Shown here in pieces: positions 8,828-19,113 of a stretch of 64,000 nucleotides of DNA. The notes below the pieces were generated by a model. That model did not search any database. It was not told the DNA's origin and saw only the letters and a program-made list of their open reading frames with translations. The first letter of the stretch is position 1. Each line of letters starts with the position of its first letter. The position numbers and the translations under genes were made by a program. The DNA lies in assembly GCA_011752475.1 (NCBI GenBank), contig CP048747.1, forward strand, positions 124,001 to 188,000. The letters are read 5' to 3'. The stretch comes from Buchnera aphidicola (Microlophium carnosum). GTDB taxonomy: Bacteria; Pseudomonadota; Gammaproteobacteria; Enterobacterales; Enterobacteriaceae.

Positions 8828-9364
8828 AAAGGTGGAAAAAGAATTCAATTGATACGTCCTAATCGAGTTAACAGTGAGATACGTGCCGTTAAAGTTCGTC
8901 TTACAGGCGTCGAAGGCGATCAAATTGGTATAGTTAATTTACGTGAAGCTTTAGAAAAATCTGAGGAGTTAGGATTAGATTTAGTTGAAATTAGTCCAAA
9001 TGCTGAACCTCCCGTTTGTCGTATTATGGATTATGGAAAGTTTCTTTATGAAAAAAGTAAATCTTCCAAGGAACAGAAAAAAAAACAAAAAGTGATTCAG
9101 ATAAAAGAAATAAAATTTCGTCCAGGAACTGATGAAGGCGATTATCAAGTTAAATTACGTAATTTAATACGTTTTTTAGGTGATGGCGATAAAACTAAAA
9201 TTACTCTACGATTTAGAGGTCGAGAAATGGCACATCAAAAAATTGGTGTGGATGTTTTGAATAGAGTTAAAAATGACTTGATTGAATTAGCAACTGTAGA
9301 ATCTTTTCCATCGAAAATTGAAGGTCGACAAATGATAATGATTTTAGCACCAAAGAAAAAATAA
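8825..9364 (+). CDS. infC: Translation initiation factor IF-3 (AUU start)
   Basis: Binds the 30S subunit, prevents premature 50S joining and checks start-codon pairing. From the ATT at 8825 the product is 179 residues (E. coli 180). A TTG at 8849 is also possible as a start, but it would drop eight conserved N-terminal residues and has a poor ribosome binding site. The N-domain (about 1-80, with [15 protein letters not shown]), lysine-rich linker (SKEQKKKQK) and C-domain ([12 protein letters not shown]) are all highly conserved. The gene begins four bases after the thrS stop and is followed by rpmI and rplT, the classical IF3-L35-L20 order. Confidence 0.96.
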   Translation: MKGGKRIQLIRPNRVNSEIRAVKVRLTGVEGDQIGIVNLREALEKSEELGLDLVEISPNAEPPVCRIMDYGKFLYEKSKSSKEQKKKQKVIQIKEIKFRPGTDEGDYQVKLRNLIRFLGDGDKTKITLRFRGREMAHQKIGVDVLNRVKNDLIELATVESFPSKIEGRQMIMILAPKKK

Positions 9365-9453
9365 TAATGTTTAATTATATTTTTTTAGAATATATATGTA
9401 AATTATTTAAACAATTTTTTATATTTTTTTTTATAATTTAAATGAAATAGTTT

Positions 9454-9651
9454 ATGCCAAAAATTAAAACTTTAAAAAGTGCAGCTAAACGTTTTAAAAA
9501 AACTGCATCTGGTAAATTTAAACGTAAACAAGCAAACTTACGTCATATTTTAACGAAAAAAACAACAACTAAAAAACGTCATCTTCGTCCTAAGATTCTA
9601 GTATCTAAAGGAGATATAGATAGAGTTAAATCTTTTTTACCATATGCGTAA
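9454..9651 (+). CDS. rpmI: 50S ribosomal protein L35
   Basis: Small basic protein of the large ribosomal subunit. The 65 residues match the usual length and start ([16 protein letters not shown]), with the basic C-terminal half ending SFLPYA. In E. coli the leader between infC and rpmI carries the L20 repressor-binding structure; here the 89 bp leader is very A+T rich and I cannot confirm such a fold by eye. The ribosome binding site is weak. Confidence 0.97.
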   Translation: MPKIKTLKSAAKRFKKTASGKFKRKQANLRHILTKKTTTKKRHLRPKILVSKGDIDRVKSFLPYA

Positions 9652-9692
9652 ATTCACTTTTTTATGAAGATTTTACGAATAGGAGAGCATAA

Positions 9693-10049
9693 ATGGCTCG
9701 TGTAAAACGTGGAGTAATTGCCCACGCTCGTCACAAAAAAATCTTAAAACAAGCAAAAGGTTACTATGGAGCTCGATCGCGTATTTATAGAGTTGCTTGT
9801 CAAGCAGTAATTAAAGCTGGTCAATATGCTTATCGTGATAGACGACAACGAAAACGACAATTCCGTCAATTATGGATTTCACGTATTAATGCTGCTGTTC
9901 GACAAAGTAAAATGTCTTATAGTAATTTTATATTTGGTTTAAAAAAAGCTTCAATTAATATTGATCGAAAAATATTATCTGATATTGCAATATTTGATAT
10001 ATTTTCATTTAATGCATTAGTAAAAAAAGCAAAAGAAGCTTTATTGTAA
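9693..10049 (+). CDS. rplT: 50S ribosomal protein L20
   Basis: Binds 23S rRNA early in large-subunit assembly and, in E. coli, represses its own operon. The 118-residue product has the expected length and the basic N-terminal arm ([20 protein letters not shown]). A good AGGAG site lies before the ATG. It is the last gene of the IF3-L35-L20 group and is followed by two hairpins before pheS. Confidence 0.98.
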   Translation: MARVKRGVIAHARHKKILKQAKGYYGARSRIYRVACQAVIKAGQYAYRDRRQRKRQFRQLWISRINAAVRQSKMSYSNFIFGLKKASINIDRKILSDIAIFDIFSFNALVKKAKEALL

Positions 10050-10085
10050 ATATTACATTTTAGTATATTAAGATAAGTATATTAC

Positions 10086-10112
10086 GAGGGGAAAATTAAT
10101 CTCCCCTCCATT
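10086..10112 (+). terminator. Hairpin after rplT, probable terminator
   Basis: Inverted repeat GAGGGGA (10086-10092) and TCCCCTC (10102-10108) with a nine-base loop, followed by CATTTT. G+C content of the stem is unusual for this DNA. The short T run makes it a moderate rather than strong terminator. Confidence 0.65.
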
Positions 10113-10185
10113 TTAAAAAAATTACTATATCTAATAGAGTTTTTTTTTATATTTCAATTTTAGATTTATTCGTCTGAATAAAAAT

Positions 10186-10209
10186 AAGCTTCCTTTATGG
10201 AAGCTTTTT
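10186..10209 (+). terminator. Attenuator-like hairpin before pheS
   Basis: Inverted repeat AAGCTTCC (10186-10193) and GGAAGCTT (10199-10206) with loop TTTAT, then three more T residues. It occupies the place of the pheST attenuator of E. coli. About 20 bases upstream, an in-frame string of codons reads FFFIFQF followed by a stop (10140-10163), like the end of the phenylalanine leader peptide PheM, but no ATG starts it. It may be a working terminator, a relic of attenuation, or both. Confidence 0.6.
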
Positions 10210-10260
10210 AGTATGTTAAATACATTCTTAAATACAAATAAAATAAAAAAAGAATATAAT

Positions 10261-11250
10261 ATGTTAAATTTAAATCAGTTATTCAAAACTGTTAAAATAG
10301 ATATAAAAAATTCAAAAACAATAGAAGAATTAGATAAAATTCGTGTGAAATATTTAGGAAAAAAAGGTATTTTTACTGCTTATATGAAAAATTTAAAAAA
10401 TTTTTCTTTTGAAGAAAAAAAGCAATATAGTATTTTTATTAATCAAAAAAAACAAGAAATTATTGAACAAATTAATCAAAAAAAACAAAAAGTAACTATA
10501 GAGATTTTAGAACAACGTATTAAGAAAGAAACTATTGATGTATCTTTACCTGGACGTCGGATGGAACGCGGTTGTTTACATCCTATAACACATACTATTA
10601 ATCATATAAAAAATTTTTTTTTAACATTAGGATTTCAATCAATAAATAGTCCTGAAATAGAAGATGAATATCATAATTTTGATGCTTTAAATATTTCTAA
10701 AAATCATCCAGCTCGAGATAGTCATGATACTTTTTGGTTTGATGATGTGCGATTATTAAGAACACAAACTTCAAGTATGCAAATTCGCATTATGAAAAAA
10801 GAAAAGCCACCAATTAGATTTATTTTTCCTGGTAAAGTGTACCGTAATGATTACGATATTACACATACACCTATGTTTCATCAAATTGAAGGTTTGATAG
10901 TTGATAAAAATATTAATTTTTCCAATTTAAAATGGATTATATATAAATTTTTATATAATTTTTTTGGAGAAGAAGTTTCTATTAAATTTCGTCCATCGTA
11001 TTTTCCTTTTACTGTACCTTCTGCAGAAGTAGATATTATTAATCATGATGGAAAATCTTTAGAAATATTAGGATGTGGAATGGTACATCCTAATGTCTTG
11101 AAAAATGTTAATATTAATTCAAAGATATATTCTGCTTGTGCTTTTGGAATAGGTATTGAAAGAATTACAATGCTACGCTATGGAATCTCTGATATTCGAT
11201 CTTTTTTTGAAAACGACATAAGATTTTTAGATCAATTTAAATATAATTAG
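10261..11250 (+). CDS. pheS: Phenylalanyl-tRNA synthetase alpha subunit
   Basis: Catalytic subunit of the alpha2-beta2 PheRS that charges tRNA-Phe. I use the ATG at 10261 (MLNLNQLF), which gives 329 residues against 327 in E. coli; an upstream ATG at 10213 would add 16 residues without counterpart and would start inside the attenuator hairpin region. Domains: N-terminal coiled coil (about 1-85), class II core with motif 2 (PGKVYRNDYDITHTPMFHQ) and motif 3 (GFGIGIERITMLRYG-type: AFGIGIERITMLRYG). Followed after 9 bp by pheT. Confidence 0.97.
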   Translation: MLNLNQLFKTVKIDIKNSKTIEELDKIRVKYLGKKGIFTAYMKNLKNFSFEEKKQYSIFINQKKQEIIEQINQKKQKVTIEILEQRIKKETIDVSLPGRRMERGCLHPITHTINHIKNFFLTLGFQSINSPEIEDEYHNFDALNISKNHPARDSHDTFWFDDVRLLRTQTSSMQIRIMKKEKPPIRFIFPGKVYRNDYDITHTPMFHQIEGLIVDKNINFSNLKWIIYKFLYNFFGEEVSIKFRPSYFPFTVPSAEVDIINHDGKSLEILGCGMVHPNVLKNVNINSKIYSACAFGIGIERITMLRYGISDIRSFFENDIRFLDQFKYN

Positions 11251-11259
11251 CAGGATAAA

Positions 11260-13644
11260 ATGAAATTTAGTGAAAAATGGTTGCGTGAATGGATAAATCC
11301 AAAAATTAATAGTGAGATTTTATACGAACAAATTTCTAGTTCTGGTATTGAAGTAGAACATATTAATAATTTTAAAGTTACATTTGATGGTGTTGTAGTT
11401 GGTGAAATAGTTCAATGTGTTTCCCATTCTCAATCTCATAATTTAAAGATACTGAAAGTAGATATAGGAGATAAAAAATTATTAAATATTATATGTGGAG
11501 CACCTAATTGTTATAATGGTATGAAAGTTGCAGTAGCTACCATCGGTTCTACTTTACCTAAAAATATAATAATTAGTAAAAAAATATTCTTGGGAGAATT
11601 ATCTGAAGGAATGCTGTGTTCTTTTTTTGAATTAGGTATTTTTTTTGATGACAATAACATTATTGAATTTCCTAAAGAAACAATGATAGGGATTGATGTG
11701 CATGATTATTTATCATTAAATGATAATATTATTAAAGTTGCTATGACGTCGAATCGTCCAGATAGCATGAGTATTTTAGGTTTGTCTCGCAATATAGCAG
11801 CTATAAATAATTTAAGAATACCACCTTTAATATATAAATCCATTCCTGTAATTGTTGAGAAAAAAATTGATATTGATATTCAAGCAAAAAAAGATTGTAT
11901 TAATTTTTTAGGGAGAATGATAGAAAATATTAATATAGATGTTGATATTCCTTTTCAGATGAAAAAAAAATTATTTTTTTCTGATCTTTTAACAGAAAAT
12001 GTGATAACAAATATTCTTAATTACGTCTTAATTGAAATTGGACAACCATTAAATGCACTAAATTCAGATAATATTGATGGTTCTGTTATAGTTCGTCTGG
12101 CAAAAGATAAAGAAAATATATTTTTAAAGAATAATATAAATATAAGTTTAAATAAAAATATATTAGTTTTTTCTGATACTAGTAAAATCTTATTCCTTCC
12201 TGGAAATATTAATTCTAATATTGTTGATGTTAATAAAAATACTAAAAACATATTTTTAACTTCATCTTTAATTAACAGACATTCAATTTTTTATATTCTC
12301 AAAAAAATGAATTCTAATAAAATATTAGAATATTACAATTATGGTGTTGATCCGTTACTTCAAAATTATGCTATTGAGTATGCAACTGATTTAATTATAA
12401 AAATATGTGGTGGTACTCCTGGTCCAGTTAATAGTAAAAAAGTTGATTCTTCTATACATAAAAATGCAATAAGATTGCATCATAAAACAGTAAATAAAGT
12501 GATAGGTTTTTTTGTTGATACAATTGTTATTTCAAATATTTTATGTAGTCTTGATTATCAGTTAAATTTTCAAAAAAAATTTTGGAACGTTATTCCTCCT
12601 AGCTGGCGATTCGATATACTTATTGAGGAAGATGTAATTAGTGATATACTTCGAATTTACGGATATAAAAATGTTTGTTTGACTCCATTAAAAGAGTTTT
12701 CAGATTGTAATAAAAAAAGTGAATTGATAGATTTTTTATTAAATAAATCTGCGATTATATTAATTAATCAAGGTTATTATGAAGTTATAAACTATGGTTT
12801 TATTGATCCTAAAATACAAAATTTAATTTTTCCGAATAAAAAAAATTTATTGTTATCTAATCCTATTTCTCAAGATATGTCATGTATGCGCTTATCTTTA
12901 TGGCCTGGTTTGCTTAAAAATATTTCTTTTAATAAAAATCGTCAGCAACATAGTATCCGTATTTTTGAAAGTGGACTTTGTTTTGCAGAGGATGAAAAAG
13001 AAAATCTTGGTGTGAAGCAAGAATTTTTTTTAGCAGCAGCAATTAGTGGAAATTATATTAAAGAAAATTGGTATGATAAAACAAGAAAAATGGATTTTTA
13101 TGATTTAAAAGGTGATTTGGAATCTATATTAGAATCGTTATGTCAATTGAATCATATAGAATTTCGGCGTGAAATAATATCTGGACTACATCCAGAACAA
13201 AGTGCATCAGTTTATTTTAGAAATCATTTAATTGGTAGTATTGGAGCCATTGACCCAAGACTAGAAAAAGAATTAAATATAAATAGTGCTACATTTTTAT
13301 TTGAAATATCATTAAATCATTTTTCATATATTAAACCATTAAAAATTCAAGAAATTTCAAAATTTCCTACTATTCGACGTGATATTGCAATACTAATCTC
13401 AGAAGAGATTTCAGTTTATACTGTTATTAAAGAATGTAAAAAGTTTTTTATTAATCAAAAAGTAGAAATTAATATATTTGATATATACTCTTGTGAAGAA
13501 TTTTATAATAAGAAAAAAAGTTTAGGGATTAGTTTTATTTTTCAGAATAAAAAAAGAACTTTACAAGATAATGAAATTAATTTAAAGATGAACGATCTTA
13601 TAGGAGTATTAAAGAACAAATTTCAAGCTATCTTAAGGAAATAA
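11260..13644 (+). CDS. pheT: Phenylalanyl-tRNA synthetase beta subunit, editing site degenerate
   Basis: Beta subunit of PheRS; binds tRNA-Phe and in E. coli hydrolyses Tyr-tRNA-Phe in its B3/B4 domain. The 794 residues match E. coli (795): N-terminal EMAP-like tRNA-binding domain (about 40-150), B3/B4 region (about 210-400), B5 and core-like regions (400-690), C-terminal anticodon-binding fold (700-794). The editing residues known in E. coli are replaced by alignment: H261 is N265, G318 is N, E334 is T, T354 is K and A356 is L, and the GGIFGGEHSG loop is gone, while flanking segments ([18 protein letters not shown]) still align. An AAGGAA site for ihfA lies at its end. Confidence 0.97.
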   Translation: MKFSEKWLREWINPKINSEILYEQISSSGIEVEHINNFKVTFDGVVVGEIVQCVSHSQSHNLKILKVDIGDKKLLNIICGAPNCYNGMKVAVATIGSTLPKNIIISKKIFLGELSEGMLCSFFELGIFFDDNNIIEFPKETMIGIDVHDYLSLNDNIIKVAMTSNRPDSMSILGLSRNIAAINNLRIPPLIYKSIPVIVEKKIDIDIQAKKDCINFLGRMIENINIDVDIPFQMKKKLFFSDLLTENVITNILNYVLIEIGQPLNALNSDNIDGSVIVRLAKDKENIFLKNNINISLNKNILVFSDTSKILFLPGNINSNIVDVNKNTKNIFLTSSLINRHSIFYILKKMNSNKILEYYNYGVDPLLQNYAIEYATDLIIKICGGTPGPVNSKKVDSSIHKNAIRLHHKTVNKVIGFFVDTIVISNILCSLDYQLNFQKKFWNVIPPSWRFDILIEEDVISDILRIYGYKNVCLTPLKEFSDCNKKSELIDFLLNKSAIILINQGYYEVINYGFIDPKIQNLIFPNKKNLLLSNPISQDMSCMRLSLWPGLLKNISFNKNRQQHSIRIFESGLCFAEDEKENLGVKQEFFLAAAISGNYIKENWYDKTRKMDFYDLKGDLESILESLCQLNHIEFRREIISGLHPEQSASVYFRNHLIGSIGAIDPRLEKELNINSATFLFEISLNHFSYIKPLKIQEISKFPTIRRDIAILISEEISVYTVIKECKKFFINQKVEINIFDIYSCEEFYNKKKSLGISFIFQNKKRTLQDNEINLKMNDLIGVLKNKFQAILRK

Positions 13645-13648
13645 ACTT

Positions 13649-13957
13649 ATGGTACTTACAAAATCCGAAATTTCAGAAAATTTATTTGAGAAATTACAAT
13701 TAACTAAAAAAGAATCAAAGAAATTTGTAGAATTTTTTTTTGAAGAAGTTAAAAAATCCTTAGAACAGGGAGAAGATGTTAAATTATCTGGATTTGGAAA
13801 TTTTCAAATCAAGAATAAAAAATCTCGTCCTGGTAGAAATCCTAGAACAGGAGAATTTTGTCTTATAACAGCTAGAAGAGTAGTTACTTTTAAAGCTGGA
13901 CAAAAACTGAAAAGTAAAATTGATATTAATTTAATAAAAAAAAATAATGATGTTTAG
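13649..13957 (+). CDS. ihfA: Integration host factor alpha subunit
   Basis: Small DNA-bending protein that normally pairs with IHF beta. The 102 residues resemble E. coli IhfA (99), including the beta-arm with the intercalating proline region ([11 protein letters not shown]) and GFGNF. It begins 4 bp after pheT, the same order as in enterobacteria. The partner gene ihfB is not in this window. The last residues are lysine and asparagine rich. Confidence 0.97.
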   Translation: MVLTKSEISENLFEKLQLTKKESKKFVEFFFEEVKKSLEQGEDVKLSGFGNFQIKNKKSRPGRNPRTGEFCLITARRVVTFKAGQKLKSKIDINLIKKNNDV

Positions 13958-14822
13958 TATTACTAGAATCATTTTTTAAAAAAATTAATAATATATAATT
14001 ATCTAATTTTTATTTTTTATTTACCAGCAATCACTGAGATCCTTATTATATTCGTAGTACATATTGTGTAATAGTTATGTACAGATATACTAGAGTATTA
14101 TTCTAGAACTTTTTTTTAAAATTTTTAAAATAAAATTAATTGTGTTGATATATTTTGTTCTAAATAATACTAAAGTTATTCTTATTCGTTTTTTTGGTAT
14201 ATAAATAAAACAAAAAGATCTGTTTTTAATTAAAAAATTTAGATGTTAATTAATATTACACTGTATATAAAAAAATAAATGTTGTTCTTGTATCTACTGC
14301 TAAATTATATTTTGAGTTTACCTTTTTTAGATATATCTTATAATAAGAGTGCAGGTATAAATTATATGATTTTTTAGATAGGTTTTAGTATATTTTTCAT
14401 TAATTACAAAGTTAAAAATTAGAGAATTTATTATAAATTCTGCATTAGTTAAAGTGTTTTCTTTAATAATTAAAAAGATTAAATCTTGTAAAAAATAGCA
14501 GTTGTATTATTTTGATGAGTACCGAGTACACTTTTTTTGTAGAAAGTGCTTATCACTTGCTCATATAATCTAATATATCAAACGTTTTATTAAGACATGC
14601 TAATATTTTTGTATATTTTAGTTGCAAATATAATCACATTCATATGTTAATTACTAATTTTTATTTTTCTAAACTAACATTAATCATGTTATTTGCTGTT
14701 TTTAAAAGATGTAACAATACAATGAGCACTTATCATAAAAAAATAATAAACGAATAGAGTTTTTTTATTATGATGATGTAATAAAAGTGCATCATTTAGT
14801 CTGTTTTAAATTAGAATCCTTT
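13958..14822. other. Decayed intergenic DNA after ihfA
   Basis: About 865 bp without an open gene. I see many stop codons in all frames, no RNA gene and no remnant I can name. Position next to the tgt remains suggests other lost genes (queA lies before tgt in E. coli), but I could not match queA here. Confidence 0.5.
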
Positions 14823-15630
14823 AAAAAATTACAGGATTATAGAGAAGAAATTCAAAATACAGGAGGTGAGAGTATTCTACTGATGTGTTTCATTTGTATT
14901 TTAGAACTAGATACAAAAGAATAAAATTATATAAAACATTGTATAATTTTATAAATTGATCAGGATTTATTCTGACTTATTTTTGAATATTGTGATTTTT
15001 AATTGTTTAGAATTTTGTCAAGTTATTAAAAACAGAGTTCTTTTTTTAAATTATATTAACGAAAAAAATTTATATCTAGAAAATTATATAAAATTTTAAT
15101 TAGATTTAGATTCGAATATTGTCATAATTTTTGATGAATATATTATATATATTAAATATCTAAAAAAATACATGGAAGTTTATTATTTTCGCTAAAAAAG
15201 TTCTTTTTTATTTTTATAAAAAAATTTATTATTTGGTATTGTTCATAAAAATATATTTATTTTAAAGTAATATTGTGCTAAAAAAATCAATAAAAATAAA
15301 TTTTTATTAATATGTATTAGGTAATTGATTTGTTGAAGACTCAAAAATAAATATATAGAGTATTATATTATATTTATTCTCAAATACTAAAAAATAAACC
15401 TCGTGTTTTATAAGAATAGGTAATCTATAAGATTTTTATATGAATAGTTGATAAAAAAAGTATAGAAATAAAAGATATAATGAAGTTTAATCTTATTTTA
15501 GATAGTATACGTACTTGTTGCACTCTTTAATATTATACTCGTTCTTATTTATACATCGTGTTTACATTATTAGTAGCTCGTTTAAAATATCAATACATAA
15601 TTTAGATTGTTATCAGACATTAATGTCTAA
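14823..15630 (+). pseudogene. tgt: Remains of tgt (tRNA-guanine transglycosylase)
   Basis: The intact enzyme inserts queuine precursor into tRNA wobble positions. No frame is open, but pieces align in order with E. coli Tgt: KLQDYREEIQNTGGESILL (14826 onward) with the TPEEVEATGAQIIL region; GFILTYF (about 14963) with GPILTDS; VLFLNYINEKNLYLEN (about 15040) with VHFRNPINGDPIFLDP; LDLDSNIVIIFDE (15100-15138) with YDLGSDIVMIFDE; KNLLFGIVH (about 15220) with KNALFGIIQ; KPRVL (about 15396) with KPRYL; and CT-YYTRSYLY..LVARL (about 15510-15600) with the zinc-ligand region CRNYSRAYLHH. Stops and frameshifts are scattered throughout, and most of the N-terminal 40 codons are missing. Position immediately before yajC is the ancestral tgt-yajC order. 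Confidence 0.85.
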
Positions 15631-15731
15631 TGTAAGAATTTCAATAAAAAATAATACATTCTCTAATGTATATTAAATTTTTATAAAAAAATAAAATTAA
15701 TTTTCAGTAGTATAATTTTAAGGAAAAACAA

Positions 15732-16067
15732 ATGAATTTTTTAATTCAAAATGCTAATGCTATAGCACATGAAACATCAGAAAGTGGAAATTCGTATTCT
15801 TTAATATTTATGGTTATAATATTTTTATTAGTTTTTTATTTTATGCTTTTTCGTCCTCAACAAAAGAAAGATAAAGAACATAAAAATCTCATGCATTCTC
15901 TTGTTTCAGGAGATGAAGTTATAACAACTAGTGGATTATTAGGACGCATAAAAAAAATTACAAAAAATGGATATATTTTACTTCAATTGAACGATACAAC
16001 TGAAGTCTTTATAAAACAAGATTTTATAGCATCGTCATTACCTAAAGGCACTTTAAAATCGTTATAA
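15732..16067 (+). CDS. yajC: YajC, SecDF-associated translocase subunit
   Basis: Single-span inner-membrane protein that accompanies SecDF in preprotein translocation. 111 residues (E. coli 110): short N-terminal segment, one hydrophobic helix (about 22-42), the conserved RPQQKKDKEHK stretch right after it, and a soluble domain ending ASSLPKGTLKSL. AAGGAA precedes the ATG. In E. coli secD and secF follow directly; here the next gene is glyS on the other strand, so the secDF genes are gone from this place. Confidence 0.96.
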   Translation: MNFLIQNANAIAHETSESGNSYSLIFMVIIFLLVFYFMLFRPQQKKDKEHKNLMHSLVSGDEVITTSGLLGRIKKITKNGYILLQLNDTTEVFIKQDFIASSLPKGTLKSL

Positions 16068-16127
16068 TTGTTATTACTAAAAAAGTGTAATATATTTATA
16101 CTGAATGCTTATTTTTTTTAAATATAT

Positions 16128-18200
16128 TTAATATAAATAAGAGAAATCTGCTATTGAAAAAAAAATTTTTTTTAAGGCATTAAGTAAAAGTAATCGGTTT
16201 AATCGTATTTTAGAATTAGAATCATTTATTTTAACTTTGTTAAAAAAATTACATATAGGTTTTTCAAGTTCTTTGATTTTTATTAAAATATCTTGATATT
16301 TTTTTTCTAAAAATAATTTTTTTGTATCAACTTTAAATTTTTTTATTTGGTTAAATAATATCATTTCTTCTTCTTTTTGTATTAATTTGATATTAATACG
16401 TCCAGAAATTTTTTTACTTTCTTTGTCTAAAATGTTCGATATTCTTTTAATAGATAATATTATTGATTTTGAACCTTCTAGTTTTTGAAAAGAAGATATA
16501 GCTTGTATTTTTTGATCAATATCTATTAGTTGTGTTGATTTATACGTTAGTATTGATTTAATAGTTTTTATTTTATATCCTGTTTCTTCATACCAATGAA
16601 ATAATCTTTTGATTAAAAATTTAAAAATTTCACTTGATATTAATAAATTATTAGTATTTTTTTTATTATATAGATTGAGGCTTTTATTAATTAAATCGTT
16701 TAAATCTAATGGTATATTTTTTACGATAATAATACGTATTATTCCTATTGCTAAACGTCTTAACGCAAATGGATCTTTATCTGCACTGGGGGTGTTTCCA
16801 ATATAAAACATTCCTGATAAAGTATCCATTTTATCAGCAATTGATAATGCACAACCTATAGCAGTACACGGAAGTCTATCACCTGAAAAAGACGGTAAAT
16901 ATTGTTCTTCAAGAGCAATAGCAACATTTTTTTGTTCTTTGTCTTTTAAAGAATAATACATGCCTATAGTGCCTTGTAATTCTGGAAATTCGCATACAAC
17001 ATGAGTAATCAGATCACATTTAGATAGAAGTGCTGCTCTAATTGCATCTTGTATGTTACTACAATTATACTTAGCAATCCATTTAACAAGTAATTTAAGA
17101 CGCAATGTTTTTTCATACAATGAACCAAGCTTGTTTTGAAACAAAACTTTTTTTAAAGATAAAAGATGGCTTTCTAATTTTACCATTCTATCATTTTTAA
17201 AAAAAAATTCAGCATCTGAAAGTCGTGCATGCATTACTTTTTGATTTCCTATAATAATTTTTTTTGGTTCTTTTGAGTTAATATTAGAAACAAAGATAAA
17301 ATATGGAAGAAGTTTGTTTTGAAAATTATATACTGGAAAACATTTTTGTTGTTTTTCTATAGTATGTATTAGTATTTTTTCAGGTATTTTAAGAAATTTT
17401 TTTTTAAAAGTAGCTAAAAGTACTTCAGGTGATTCTACTAAAGCAGTCACTTCTTCAATTAAAAAATCACTATTTTTTATATATCCGTTAATTTTTTGCG
17501 CAATTTCTTTAATTTTTTTTATAATTATTTCTTTACGAGTTATATAATTAGCCACGATATTATTTTTTTGAAAAAGAATCGTCGGGTAGTCTTTTGCATC
17601 TTTAATTTCTATTTGATTTTCTTTTGAAGAAAGATGGTTATGAAGAAGATTATTAGAAGAAATATTAAATATATCTCCTATAATAGTTTGATTATCTAAT
17701 AATATTACAATATTACGAATAGGACGAAAAAATTTTTGATTGTGTATTTCCCAACGCATACTTTTTTTTATCGAAATATTTTTTAGAGCTATTTCAGTAA
17801 TTTTAGGAATTAGTAGTTCAATTTTTTCTTGTTTTTTTCTTGTTCGATATAATAACCATTCACCTTTTTCATTTTTTAAACGACTAGCTTGATTTATATT
17901 AATTCCAAAATTTTTTAACCAACTAATAGCTGCTTTTGTTAAGCATCCATTTTTATCGTAAGTATTTTTTATTGATGGACCTCTGTTTGTTTTTTCTATA
18001 AATTGATCTGTTGTATCAATATCTATAACTTTTAATGCTAATCTTCTTGGAGTAGAAAAATGATTAATTTTTTTATATAAAATATTATAAGAATTTAATT
18101 CTTCAGTAAAATTTTCATGAAAAGATAAAGATATTTTCCAAAGTAATCTAGAAGGTAGTTCTTCGGTTCCTATTTCAATTAATAATGTTTTTTTTTTCAT
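16128..18200 (-). CDS. glyS: Glycyl-tRNA synthetase beta subunit
   Basis: tRNA-binding subunit of the alpha2-beta2 GlyRS. 690 residues (E. coli 689). The start [20 protein letters not shown] matches the family N-terminus, and a central HD-type stretch and C-terminal anticodon-binding-like domain follow. The start codon lies inside the end of glyQ (26-base overlap) and is followed at once by a run of ten A residues. Confidence 0.97.
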   Translation of the reverse strand: MKKKTLLIEIGTEELPSRLLWKISLSFHENFTEELNSYNILYKKINHFSTPRRLALKVIDIDTTDQFIEKTNRGPSIKNTYDKNGCLTKAAISWLKNFGININQASRLKNEKGEWLLYRTRKKQEKIELLIPKITEIALKNISIKKSMRWEIHNQKFFRPIRNIVILLDNQTIIGDIFNISSNNLLHNHLSSKENQIEIKDAKDYPTILFQKNNIVANYITRKEIIIKKIKEIAQKINGYIKNSDFLIEEVTALVESPEVLLATFKKKFLKIPEKILIHTIEKQQKCFPVYNFQNKLLPYFIFVSNINSKEPKKIIIGNQKVMHARLSDAEFFFKNDRMVKLESHLLSLKKVLFQNKLGSLYEKTLRLKLLVKWIAKYNCSNIQDAIRAALLSKCDLITHVVCEFPELQGTIGMYYSLKDKEQKNVAIALEEQYLPSFSGDRLPCTAIGCALSIADKMDTLSGMFYIGNTPSADKDPFALRRLAIGIIRIIIVKNIPLDLNDLINKSLNLYNKKNTNNLLISSEIFKFLIKRLFHWYEETGYKIKTIKSILTYKSTQLIDIDQKIQAISSFQKLEGSKSIILSIKRISNILDKESKKISGRINIKLIQKEEEMILFNQIKKFKVDTKKLFLEKKYQDILIKIKELEKPICNFFNKVKINDSNSKIRLNRLLLLNALKKIFFSIADFSYLY

Positions 18201-19113
18201 TTTTTTCTCTCTTTTTATGACATAATGGAAAGCCTAATTTTTCTCTTGCATTCAAGTATCTTATTGCTATTTGAGTAGTTAATTGTCGAATTCGAAAAAT
18301 ATAATTTTGACGTTCATTGGAAGATATAGCTTTTCTTGCATCTAATAAATTAAATATATGATTTGCTTGTAATATTTTTTCATATGATACTAATAATAAT
18401 GGTTTTTTTAAATCTATTAATTTTTTTGCTTCTAGTTCATATTCTTTAAAGGAATTGAATAAAAAATTAACATCAGAATATTGAAAATTATATTGTGAAT
18501 GTTCTATTTCATTTTGTTGGAAAATATCACCATAAGTTATTTTTTTTTTATTATGTGTATTCCAAATTAGATCATATACATTTGATTTATTTTGCATATG
18601 CATAGCAATTCTTTCTAAACCATATGTTATTTCTACAGTTATAGGATTACATTCTAATCCACCTACTTGTTGAAAATAAGTGAATTGAGTAATTTCCATT
18701 CCATTTAACCAAACCTCCCATCCAATACCCCAAGCACCTAACGTAGGATTTTCCCAATTGTCTTCTACAAAACGTATGTCATGTATTTTTTCGTCTATAT
18801 TTAATAAATTTAATGAGTTTAAATAAAGATTTTGAATGTTATCTAGAGGAGGTTTTATAATAACTTGAAATTGGTAGTAATATTGTAAACGATTAGGGTT
18901 TTTTCCATATCTTCCATCAGAAGGACGACGACAAGCTTGAACATATGCGGCATTAATTGGTTCTGGTCCAATAGTACCCAAAAAGGTAATATTATGAAAT
19001 GTACCTGCTCCTATTGGCAGATCTAATGGTTGAAAAATAGTACATCCTTGTTTTAACCAGTATTCTTGTAAAATTGTAATTAAATTATAAAAATTATTAT
19101 GATGATTTTTCAT
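18175..19113 (-). CDS. glyQ: Glycyl-tRNA synthetase alpha subunit
   Basis: Catalytic subunit of heterotetrameric GlyRS. 312 residues against 303 in E. coli; the N-terminal start [19 protein letters not shown] and the core [19 protein letters not shown] are typical. The extra length is a lysine and asparagine rich tail after GFPLCHKK that runs 26 bases into glyS, probably because the old stop was lost. A CAGAAAGGA ribosome binding site lies before the ATG. Confidence 0.97.
   Translation of the reverse strand: MKNHHNNFYNLITILQEYWLKQGCTIFQPLDLPIGAGTFHNITFLGTIGPEPINAAYVQACRRPSDGRYGKNPNRLQYYYQFQVIIKPPLDNIQNLYLNSLNLLNIDEKIHDIRFVEDNWENPTLGAWGIGWEVWLNGMEITQFTYFQQVGGLECNPITVEITYGLERIAMHMQNKSNVYDLIWNTHNKKKITYGDIFQQNEIEHSQYNFQYSDVNFLFNSFKEYELEAKKLIDLKKPLLLVSYEKILQANHIFNLLDARKAISSNERQNYIFRIRQLTTQIAIRYLNAREKLGFPLCHKKREKNEKKNIIN

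Noticed and set aside
13958..14822. Remains of queA before the tgt pseudogene
   Set aside because: Expected from E. coli gene order, but I could not align any segment with QueA.
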